Shown here piece by piece: positions 45,303 through 57,000 of a stretch of 64,000 nt of DNA. The position numbers and the translations under genes were made by a program. Each line of letters starts with the position of its first letter. The stretch's first letter is position 1. The notes under the pieces are model-generated. The model saw only the letters and a list, made by a program, of their open reading frames with translations, ran no database searches and was not told the DNA's origin. The stretch spans positions 61,411,753 to 61,475,752 of the forward strand of contig CM055099.1 in the NCBI GenBank assembly GCA_029204225.1, read 5' to 3'. The DNA comes from Diphasiastrum complanatum. Taxonomy: Eukaryota > Streptophyta > Lycopodiopsida > Lycopodiales > Lycopodiaceae.

Positions 45303-46301
45303 ATATACATACACACACACAAATCTATATATACACACACACCTAATATGTTGAAAGTTGGATGTTTCTGATTTTTTAGTTGATCATTGAATTTGCTTCT
45401 TTAGTTTTGAATCTATTTTTAGATAAAAGGCTTCACCAAGATGCCACTTAATGGAGGATAGTATACAATATTTTTATAGTGGCCACTTTTGTAGAATTCA
45501 CAAAACAATTTGACATCTACACTTGAATATGAGGATGTGTGAATGACAAAACAAAGAAGTTGGGTAGACCACATTTGCTTCTGATACAGGGAGTAGCCAA
45601 ATGACTGTATTTTTCACTTACACACAAATGAGCACATGTAAAAAACACATTCTATATAGTTATTTAAAAAACAATCTTTTTTTATTTCGGAAAAATGATA
45701 TAAAGAAGCATTTGATAGAGTTCATTTGATAGGAATTGCCGCCACATTTTCAAGTTGTGATATCCATTAGGTAGTAACAAAGACAACAGATAATGAGGTG
45801 TCAAGTCAAGAGGAGTACTCGATTTTTTCCTTTTGCAAATGGTAATTGTAAAACTTTGAAGTTCAATCTTGAAAATCATGCTATTGTTATAAAATTTAAA
45901 CTACTACAATTGAAATGTAAAATAGTGTAAACAATGACTACTTTTGTCTATTGATCACAAAGTTGTTAATATTCAATTACAAACTAGATTGAGTTTGTGG
46001 TTGAAAATACAAACTTTGAAACATGAATGTGACAAAATGCTTAATTGATTGTGATTTTGGCTGCAAGGGCCCCTTAAAAATTTTCAAGAGTCGATTGCAA
46101 GGTGGTATAAGCTCACTAAGATCTAGACAACGAGTTTTTTTGTGAACATTAAAAAGTGAGTTGGTATTAGCAATGGATCTAGAAAATGATTTTCTTGTGA
46201 ACGTCAAAAAGTAATTGGTCAATTGTATCATGAGTGGTGTGGATTGTTTGGTCTTTGGTCTTTGTACAAACAATCTATTAAAGTACAGTACTTTAAGGAC
46301 C
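45081..46301. other. Non-coding stretch with a (GT)n tract
   Basis: A (GT)n run lies at 45263-45300, with short AC and TA tracts to 45345. No gene motif was seen in the rest. Confidence 0.5.
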
Positions 46302-46930
46302 CTAAATGGATCTACACATAGTAGTATCTCCAATGCTCTCCACCCTTGCAAGATGCGCACTTGAATGGAAAATTTGCAAGCAATTTGATGACTCGGCCTT
46401 TGTCATTGAGGACCTCCTTGGAACTCTCATGTTTTGAAGCTGATCCTCAAGATCTTCCTCTCTTTGATGCTCCTCCTCAATGCTAGCAAGATCACACTTT
46501 GACAAGACCTCCACTTCAGTGATCTCTTCCTTTGCCAAGTTCACACTCTCAAAGGCAACATTAGCTTCCAATTTAAACAATTTTCCATGCTTAAATCCCT
46601 TTGCTATGCAAACATCATTCTTCAAAATGGAACAAACACCATGCTTGAAGTGGACATCCAAACGACTTTCCACAAGTTGACCAACACTTAGCATATTTTT
46701 GGTGATTGATGGTACATAGAGAACATTTTCTAGATCCATACTTATTGAGGATTCTAGACACAAAGCGATAGTATCAACACCATCTATCCCACACTCTTCA
46801 TCACTTATAGTAAATACAAACTTTTTAGCATATTTGAAAGAGTGTAAAGTTGAGAAAAAACCATTTTCACAAGTCATGTGTGAGCTAGCCCCACTATCAA
46901 TCCACCAAGTGTCTTTTGAATTGCCATTGC
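46302..46930 (-). pseudogene. Copia protease region, element M
   Basis: Minus strand: the protease site WWIDSGASSHMTC lies at about 46871-46910, followed by VLYVPSITKNMLSVGQLVESRLDVHF, FKHGVCSILKNDVCIAKG and KLFKLE. It then departs from the family into an acidic stretch ending at 46302. It is shifted by one frame relative to the zinc knuckle upstream. Confidence 0.75.
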
Positions 46931-47830
46931 TTGTTGGTGAGATGTAGATGCCATCAAGTATAGATCTCTTTCATCCTCCTCTTCATGTGCAGGCTTTCCT
47001 TGTTTGTTCTCCTCCTCTTGTGCTCTTTGCCTCTTGTAGCATTCAAATGCAAAATGCCCCTTCTTTCCACAAAAGAAGCATTTTTGCTTTGACTTGTCCT
47101 TTGTCTTTGAACTTGATGCTTGATCCTCCTCCTTGGCCTCCTTTGCTTAATCCTTCTTGGATCCCTTGGTCTTCTTCTGGCCTTGAATGAGAAATTTACT
47201 TTCTCGTCTCCATCTTGCAATGATAAGGAACCCATCTTCGCTTTTGCATGGAGCATCCTGCACTCTTCAACCACTAGCACACTATGGAGCTTATCAATTG
47301 ATGGCAAAGTGTCTTGAATGGCTAAACTTTGAACCGAATTGGAGAAACCATCTCCTAAACCATTGAGGATCACTTGTACAAGTTCATCATCTTTAATCTT
47401 CTCCTCAATAGAGGCTAACTCTTTGTCGAGAGATTTAATTCTTAGCACATAGTCTTGTGCATTTTCCTCACTTCTTCTCATGCTCTGCAAAATTTGGTTT
47501 CTTAGCATAAGTACTCTTGAAGTGTTGTTGGATTCATATATAGCTTCTAAAGAATCCCAAGCTCTTTAGCAGTTGTACAAGAAGAGACTTTTTTCAAAAC
47601 ATCATTACAAACATTCATCTTTATACAATGAAGTGCTAGCCTGGATTTTTTTCTTGTATCTTATCAACTCTTGTGCACCAAGAGGGTCATCTTCTTCTTC
47701 AATCAAGAATTCATAAAGGTCTTGGAGCACCATTAGTGACTCCATCCTAACCTTCCAAATGAAATAATTTGTAGAATTTAATCTTTCACTAGGTTTTAGA
47801 AGGAAAGTACCAATTGAACTTGAGACACTT
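46931..47830 (-). pseudogene. Copia gag and zinc knuckle, element M
   Basis: Minus strand: N-terminal KPSERLNSTNYFIWKVRMES (about 47755-47810), then after stops the main frame 46954-47508 with LRNQILQSMRRSEENAQDYVLRI, ELVQVILNGLGDGFSNSV and KLHSVLVVEECRM, closely related to gag of element A. The zinc knuckle CFFCGKKGHFAFEC (about 47043-47084) is complete but in a different frame, with a TAA upstream at about 47147-47149. Confidence 0.8.
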
Positions 47831-48750
47831 TTTAGACTTGATCTAACCTACACTAGTGTGTATTCCCATGTGGCATCATGGCCTCACACGTGTGGGACCC
47901 ACCTATGTACATTTTACATGGTTTTGATCAAGCTAGATTTGCCAATTTTTGGCAATTTCTCACACAATCTAATTCAACACAATGGACAATGTGTCCTTGC
48001 TATAATCAAAGCACTATTGCTAGGTTTTCGAAGCAGAAGGGTTGAGTATTCTAACAAAGAGCATTCATTAGTTGGAAATACGAGAGGGTGTAAGAATATT
48101 CATGATAGGAATACTTGTCTGGCTCCAAAATTTTAAAGTTTGTCATCTTGAAACAAATCAAGTGTTGTCCAATAATGATATAAGTAGAGAAGCTGCCTTT
48201 ATTTAAATGTATTGCATTAAAATAAACAAATGTTATTGAAACATCAAATTAGTGCCTTAACAGTCGCTAAGTTTTCCAGCCTTGTGAAAGGCAGAAATTC
48301 ACCAAACAAACAACGCTGAAAAACATGACATGAGAATTTTTATTCATGTCTCTTGTGACCATTGTGTCTCATGGGATCATCTCATAAGACAGGCAACACA
48401 TGATAGGTCACTCTGAACCCATTATTGTAATTAAACCTCATTATTGGTAAAACTTCAAATTTTGAGCAAAGAAGGCAACTTTTAGTGAGGGATAAAGCTT
48501 TTGTGAACCCAACAACAAGACAATATAGTCCCTAGCATTCATACTTCTAAGACTGATATATGCAAGTGAACAACCGGAGCAAAGAATAAGATCAACGTGA
48601 ATGGAGGTACATGTATTAGAATGATTCCCAGTTGGCCCATTTGTGCACACGGGAAAATAAATCCCAAAGAGCATTGCTTTGAAACAATACAACAGTAAAT
48701 AACCAAATCAATTGACTAACATTCTTGGAGTTTTTTAGCTATAAATAGTA
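47831..48750. other. Leader remnant of M and COQ2 3' flank
   Basis: 47831-47950 is probably the leader of element M (a CCTCACACGTGTGGG palindrome near 47884). From about 48140 to the COQ2 stop at 48751 it should include the COQ2 3' untranslated region; no polyadenylation signal is certain. Confidence 0.4.
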
Positions 48751-48826
48751 TTACATTTCTGAGTTGATTTTCCCCAGTACAATGGCAGTAAAAACCAGTG
48801 CTCCTAGCCATTTATTCGACACAAAC
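48751..48826 (-). CDS. COQ2: COQ2 last exon d (25 codons with stop)
   Basis: Acceptor TTCTGCAG|GTTTGTG. It completes a Lys codon split with exon c, reads [19 protein letters not shown] and INSEM, and stops at TAA (48751-48753). This is the usual COQ2 C-terminus. Confidence 0.9.
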
Positions 48827-51800
48827 CTGCAGAAAAATGTGTAATCCAATCAGCCTAAGACTATACTATGGTCACCATGAAGGAGACTAGAAAACCAAGA
48901 ACTTTACAGCTTAGCTCTGATTGCTATTTTAGGGGGAACATGGCATACTATTGGGGTAAAAATCAAAAGCTTTTGCAATTGAGCACGGGTAACGCATCTT
49001 AGGAATCTGACGTCAACCCAAGGAAAGCTTTCATTTCTTATTCAATTTTTTGGGGTAAGCAATTAATGATCAATTGAGTCTCGTCCAATCATAATATCTG
49101 AATTTATAGGTTGCTTTGTTAATACAATGAACCTATTGATCCAGGTAAAAAAAAAGTTTGCAAGTTCGTACTGGATAAAAAACTTGCTTGATCAAATTTT
49201 CAACTCAAGGTAGAAAATTGAAATATTTTTTTTTGTTTTACTTGTTCTAAGAGATTCTACAATGAAAATGAAGTCTGAGCTATATTGATCCAACTATGCG
49301 GTTTGTTACAAGGGCGGCTCAACACAAGGAAAGCAGGCAGGCTCGAGGTTCACGGCTCCATGGCTCAAGATTTCCTTTACACGGTACGGGCCTTCGCCAA
49401 TGAACTTCAACTTCCCCTTGATTGCCTTAGTTTTATACATGAGGACCAGATCTCCAGATCGAAGATCTTTCTTGTGCAATCGGCAATCATGCCATGTCTT
49501 GCGTCGCTCTTTCTCAGCCGCCAATGTATGCACAGCTAGTAAGCGCGTCTCACAAAGTTTATGTAATGCTTCATGGGATAATTGTAGAGATTTGGATTCA
49601 TCAAGGCATTGCGTTGTGGCAATCCTTAATGAAGGTACCAAAAATTCTACTGGCATTACTGCATCCTGACCATAAACTAGTTGAAATGGCATATGATCAA
49701 TGCTTCCCTTGTAAGCTGTTTTGAATGCCCACAGAGCAGCATGTAACTTGTGCTCCCAATCAGATCTGCTAGCTTGAACTATTTTCGTGATCATCTTAAT
49801 GCGTTCTATTGTGTTGTTCTAAAGGTTCATGTCGAACAAGGAAAGAAAAACAAAGTTTGGAAAAAGTCTACTACTCAATAAAGTATACAGTTTTGCCCAT
49901 TCAGCTTTTCTATACTCATGATGGAGATTTTCTCACACACACACACAAATTCCAGCCTATTTGGCTCTTCCCCACACACTTTAGATCACACGAGTGGAGG
50001 ATCTCTCAAACACAGCCTTAAAGGCTGTTCCCCATATTTTTTGGAGGATATATTAAACATGCAAAACGTTTGCACACATGGGTTTCATGCATCACAACAC
50101 TTTGCTCCATGGCTTTCTCTTCACGCAAGCTTTTTACACATTAGTTAGAACATCTCCTACTTTTCCGCACGTCAAGAGTTTCTTCATGCACCAACAAGCT
50201 TTCTCTTCACATAATCACCCTCATATGACATAGGCACAAGATCATTAATTGCTCGAGATATTCTTGATTGTTAAATCTTGCACTATTGGTTGACATATTA
50301 CAGATACAAGCAATCAGATCAAACTTACACTTCCTTTTACAAGAGCATGTCAACAAATATAGGACCCACGTAATACAAAGAGACGTCATTCTCTTGATTG
50401 AATCCACAGCTTTAGGCCTCGCATGAGTGGATGGGGGAGCCACATTGTCATGCCCACAAATTCCCTTCCTTGCCTGAACCTTTACGGATCCCAATCCAAA
50501 GACCAAGTTGCCTATTACAATTGACAAGGAATACCTTACTAGATCCAAGAAACCACTTCTTGTAATAGAACTTTCTATTCCTACAGCAAATCAATCATAT
50601 TCATGATCAATAAGGTTCTAGCCGTATAAGAATAAGTTGGATCTACACATTCACCATCATAAATGTGAATAACTTCTCTCTCAAATTACTTCCCTTGCAT
50701 CATCTGACCAGATTATTTTCTATTATCCTTAGAAGGTTCCCACCATATCCAAATATCATATTAGCCGAGAATTCACACAGGTCCCACATCTATACATATC
50801 ACGGATTCCTTCTTGAAGTGCTACATATTTCTTGCTCAAATAAATTTTTTATGACCATTACCTCTCCTCCCTCTTATAAGAAACTTGCAACATGCAAAAT
50901 GCATGCATGAGTATTGGGACACTTGGCAATTGCATGCCAATCATTGTACATACCAAAATTCTACTAAATGGAGTCTCCACGAGTTGGAGGTATTGGAGAT
51001 TTTGGGAATGCATCTTCATCATTTTCATTGTCTTCTTGATCTATCATTACTTATGATTAGAAGCAATTAGAGGTCAATCTGAATCTGGTTTTTCCAGATC
51101 TGACACTATCAATCGTATTGGCCAGCAAGTAGAAATATTCCTTTTCTTGATTCATCTGATAGGCATAGAGTAAAATTCATACAGATTGAATTAGGATCAA
51201 ATCTATGATCAACAGCTTGCTGGTTTTTCTATTTCAAGTTTGCATGACAGTTGCATGTCAAGTTTCTTCATTGCATGTTCCTCTCCTAGTTTTGTTAGGA
51301 TCAAATAGTTTTTGAAAATAACATCACTAGGGTCCTGAGTTCAAGCTATTCTAGCATCCTAATTTTACAACAATGGTATCAAAGCTGTGGTTACAGGAAG
51401 CATGCAATCAGAAATGATAAACACAAAGCCTACTCAACTTAAATCCAGTTGGCCTTATATTGGAAAATGGAAGACAGTATTCCATTTGGAAGACAAAGGT
51501 CATGCTGGTTCTCAAGAGATATGGAGTATGGGAGATCGCACCAGCAGATGGAGCTACACAAAGAGATCGAGATAGGTGGAATGAAAAGAATGATCAAGCA
51601 TGTGCTTGGACCAGTCTTTCCACTTCAGAAGACATCTTACTTGAAATATTTGAAATGAATAGTGCCAAAGATATTTGGAACTATCTAAAAAATAAATTTG
51701 AAACTAAGTCCACTTTTGAAGTTGTTCATACATCAAATAGATTGTATACTATGACATGGAGTGGTAAAAGTGACATAAAGAAATTTATATCAGAAATAAA

Positions 51801-53964
51801 AAATTTCTATACTTCTCTAGCTCTTGCAGGACAGGAATATGCCATTAATAATGGCCAAAAGTTATCTATTTTTCTTGGTGCTCTTCCTACTTCTTTTGAC
51901 TCACTTAGGACAATTCTTGCAAGAACACCTAACATGAGTTTTGAAGAAGCCAATAATGCAGTGATTGAAGAAGATCACCTCAGAAGAGAAAGAGCAACCC
52001 GGCACCAGCATGAAAGTAAGTTGCAGGAAGCCTACTTCACCAATCCGATTATTCTAGAACTAAGAAAAACGTGTCACTGTCAAACTTAGTAAGTAATAAG
52101 TAGTCGTAAAGAAAACACACGTTGAATCAGGTAAATTGTGGTTTGAACTTTAAACTTTTGATTATTCAATATTGCTGGTAGCAGCTAGCTAAAGCCTACT
52201 AGGCTCTAGCTACTTAGAAGTTAGAACTTAGAACTTACTCGTAACTCCACCAACGGTAAACTTGTAATTTCTAAGTTCTGGAATGATGATTCACGAATCT
52301 GACTTACAAGTATATATATTATAATATCTACTATCTAACGGTGAGGAGCCTCCACGCAGAGCTAGGAGGGTCATATGATAGATCATAATGATGCATCATA
52401 CTATCATAGTTTTTACTCGGTGCTCACTAGCTCAATCAGATAGATCATAGTAGATACTAGATGTGAGAGACTTGTTGAGACTTATTGAGGCTTGACTCTT
52501 GAGCGACATTGTTACGGGGTCATGACTCATGACATGCACATTGTATTTACTATTTAGTATTGTATGTGGTCTATTGTGTTCACTTTTTGAACTTTGAACA
52601 TTACAGTAGTTGAGAATCAAAGTTGAAATATTTCATTTTAACCTTCTAAAGACTAAATCTTGATTCTAATTTCTAATTTCTTGGTGACTGCCAAGGCCCA
52701 AGTTCCAACTTCCAACTGGTCCCTGAATAGAGTCCAATATGCAATGTGCACCAATCCCAATTTCCAAAATGAGCTAGAATCTGTCACTACATCAAAATGT
52801 GAGTTTGTTAACTTGTTTTTGGCACAAACAGGCCAAAAAAAAAAAAAAAAAGGTGTGCATCCAGCCGATTCAAATCGACTGAATCGGCCGATTGAAACCG
52901 CCGATTCGAATCGGTCCATGAAACATTGGATAGTTGTCATATCATTCATGATAAGACATAGGCTTTTCCTCCAAGCCATTACAACTTCATGACCTTACCA
53001 TCTAGAGATTAAATGATTTCTCTTGAGCGTCTTATAATGCATATAGTTACAACCATATCTTAGAGAAATCGTCTCTTAGATCTGCTATAGCCATTACTAT
53101 GGATCATAGAATCCATCAATGCATACCAAAAGCAATGAAATCACATAATTGGAGGAATCCTATTGGGATTCACAATGTTAGATGACTTCCATTTCATTAG
53201 TAATAAGATACAATAACTCTACTAATCATCAACTAGCACATCATTCCTTGACTGACTAATTGTTGGCAACTCAAATGGTTGCTTGCATGCAACCTCTAAT
53301 GGTGGGACAGCGAGCAGCCTACTGGTTGCAGCCCAAGCAAGCAGTGATTGTTGTTCCAGTAGATCACTAGTTGCAGCTCGAAAAGAAGTCCGCATTTTAG
53401 TGAGACAAGGAGAGAGATTTGAGAAAAAAAAAGGGGGCGAGGGTATTAACTAAGTTTCCTTTTTTTTCAAAACAATGGAAATGGGTTGATGAATTTCAAT
53501 TGACAATTTAGGGAACATGGCAATTCCTAGGTTTAACCAAAATTTGTGTTGTCATTTGGTATCTCACATTTCGGAACTGTGTAATGCATCTAAATATAGT
53601 ATCGAAATTCGATAAAAATGCGTTTTTTATTGAATCGTACTAACAAAATTTGCATTCATATAATAAACCGCCGAATGTGTACATGATGACCAAATGGCAT
53701 ATTAACCCAGTATGTTTTGCTTCGAGGCATAGATGCACTCGAGATCGAGATTCGCAAATCGCGATTCACGGATCGCTGTCAAAACAAACAGTGATTCGCT
53801 GTGAATCGCTGTTTTTTTTTTGTTCTGTGAATCGCGCATATCAAAAAAAAATTCCGTTCCCTGCAGCGAATTGCGATTCGTGAATTGCAACACCCAGCGA
53901 ATCGCAATTAAAAAGAAGCAAAAGTGCAAGTTCCAAATGAACTATCTATCTATCTATCTATCTA

Positions 53965-54037
<73 letters not shown>

Positions 54038-57000
54038 AGTTGCAGCAAAACAATAATGCAACTATGATATATATATATATATATATATATATACACTCTA
54101 GTGGGTATGCCCGTTGTTGACGGCGGGCGGGCGGCAATCTGGGTGACGGTCGATGATTTGGATGGCGGCCGATGGTTTAGGAGGAAAGCCGATGGTCGTT
54201 AACGGGTGGCCGATGTATGTGTGTATGTACGTGGCCGAAGTGTGCCCACCGATGGCGGGTGGCCGATGGGGTGTGTGCGCGCGCATGATGGGTAGAGAGA
54301 GAGAGAGAGAGAGAGAGAGGGACCCTCCCTCCCAACGCACCCTCCCTTCCCTTGCGCCCTCCCTACCCCATGGCAAGTCATGCAAGCTTGGGGTTTGCCA
54401 CGTGGCAAACCACGTAGTTCTAACATAGGCTTGCATGGCAAGCCAACCAAGCTCTGCCACATAGGCCTGAGTGGACATAGAGAGAGAGTATTGGGGCTCA
54501 AAAGTTGCCACATGGCAAGCCACGTAAGCCTGCCACGTGGAAAACCATGTAGGCTTGAGACTGGCCATGTGGCAAGCCACGTAAGCCTACCATAGGCTTG
54601 TGCGGCCTGCCACATGGCCTACCATAGGCTTGTGTAGTAGGCCTACTATCTACGAAGCTTATCATAGGTTGCCAGATGGCAAGCCACGTAGGCCTGCCAC
54701 ATGGCAAATCATGCAAGCTTAGGGTTTGCCACATGGCAAGCCATGTAGGCCTACCATAGGCTTGTGCGGCAAGCCAACTGAGCTCTGCCATGTAGGCCTA
54801 CGTGGATCCAGAGAGAGAGATAGAGAGGTGGGCTCGAAAGCTGACACGTGGCAAGCCATGTAGGCCTACCATAGGCTTGCATGGCAGACCACATAGGCAT
54901 GGCATTGGCCTCATGTCTGCCATGCAAGCATGTTGCAGGCTGCCACATAGGCTTGCCATAGGCTTGTGTGGCAAGCCAACCAGGCTCTGCCACGTAGGCT
55001 TCAGTGGACCTAGAGAGAGAAAGAAGTGGGGCTCACAAGCTACCACGTGGCAAGCCATGTAGGTTTGGTACTTCCCATGTCGTAAGCCACGTAGGACTAC
55101 CATAGGCTTGTGTAGCAGGCCACATAGGCATAGGCATGTCATAGATCTACTATCTGCCAATCTTGTCGCAGGCTACCACGTGAAAAGCCACGTAGGTCTA
55201 CCACGTGGCAAGTCCTGCAAGCTTAGGGTTTGCCATGTGGCAAACCACGTACGTCTAACATAGGCTTGTGTGGCAAGCCAACTAGGCTTTTCCACGTAAG
55301 CCTGAGTGGACCTAGAGAGAGAGAGGTGGGGCTCAAAAGCTGCCTCGTGGCATCTACCAAGCCTATCATAGGCTGCCACGTAGTAAGTCACGTATGCCTT
55401 CCATGTGGCAAATCATGCAGGCTTGGGGTTAGCCACGTGGCAAGCCTCGTAGGCCCATCATAGGCTGGCAAGCCAACAAAAAAGTATGTGGTATGGGATG
55501 TAGACAAATCCAAAGGAAGGTTGAGATACGGATTGAATCTAGGTGACAATGGTAAGATCATGAGGGATGCCTAGTGCTAGAGATTTTGTTGGAATTTAGA
55601 GATATGGGTACGGACCCCATTGGGATGTCTCAAAATTACAAAATCGAGAACCCTTAATGATATTTCTCTTTCGACTATTTGTGAATTACTAGTTTGGAAA
55701 ACACCGGTTCAGTGAGTTTGGCTAATATCAATCTCAATTACGTGAATTATTTCCCTATATCAAAGAAGAACTAAGGAATCCATAATAATATGAATATTCA
55801 AATTTCCTTGACCCCATGTGGATAACTTTTAAAATTTCTATAGGTCCATTTCTCATAGGTAGTGAATGCTATAACCAATAAAGAATATCTAAGGATGAGT
55901 CACGTCTGCAAATGTGTTGCGACATTGGGAGTATCGACTTACTCTAATATGACACATTTTGTTGACTTTGAAAAAATCTTCAATATTGTATCTCTCATGT
56001 CTCATCATGAATAATAAGAAACCTATTAGAAACTAAATTTCTTAAGGAGAGGTAATGGTTATCCGTAAATTATCTTAGCAAAAAAATTCTAGCATTCCAA
56101 AAAGGAATCAATGATACGTACAAATGTGGAACCCTTTTCCACCTATCCACTTTCCATGGAGTTTTTGACCTTTTTTATAACGTCTTGAGGGTGGTTTCTA
56201 TAGCCATGATTGTAGCGGGATGAGGTGTGTGGTCAAATGTGGATCTTTTGAAAGGAGACACCATAGTTTTTGCAGGTTCAGGTGCACACAGATGGCGTTG
56301 CTTGTTTTTGCGGTGCAACCTTTTGCAGCACGACGACGCCGATCAGAGCACACTTGCTTGGTTTGACCAAGCCAGATGGGCAAACCATGGGCATTGCCCC
56401 ATGCGTGGCAGTTCTTGCACCTAAGCGAGGGCACCTACTAAGTAGATATGGAGGAGCAACAGTAGCGAATGGGCCCAGGGTACAGATTGGTGGGCAGTTA
56501 GGTTCTATTGGCACAAGATCATGGGCTGCTGGGCAGGGCCATCACGGCGTAGTTCATCAGCAACAGGCCCATCACGGCCTTCATCAACAGCAGCAGCAAG
56601 GCCATCACGACCTAGTCCATCAATAGCAGGGCCATCACGCACTTCATCCTCAGAGCCAGGCCCATCATGGCCACCATCAACAACAACAGCAGGGCCATCA
56701 TCTACAAGAGATGCTTTTCCATCAGGGGAGTCAATTGGGGGAGGGCCTACTGAGGGTAACGGCCCAGGTTCAATAGAGGGGACAGTTCCTATGGCAGCTA
56801 TGAAAGGTATTGGGGACATAGCACAAGGTGGAGCACATGCACACCCTAGAGTCAAGCCACCCACACGCAACTACACAGGACAGGGAGGGCAGATATGCGG
56901 AACTAGAGCACTTGGTCTCTTGTGCACACAAAGAGACGCAACAGGCTCAGCGTTTCCCAACTGAACAGGTTGGTTTACTGCACCACCAACTTGAGGCTAG

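Noticed and set aside
54098-55463. Many overlapping 70-160 codon frames on both strands
   Set aside because: They follow the tandem array in several frames at once and carry no domain.
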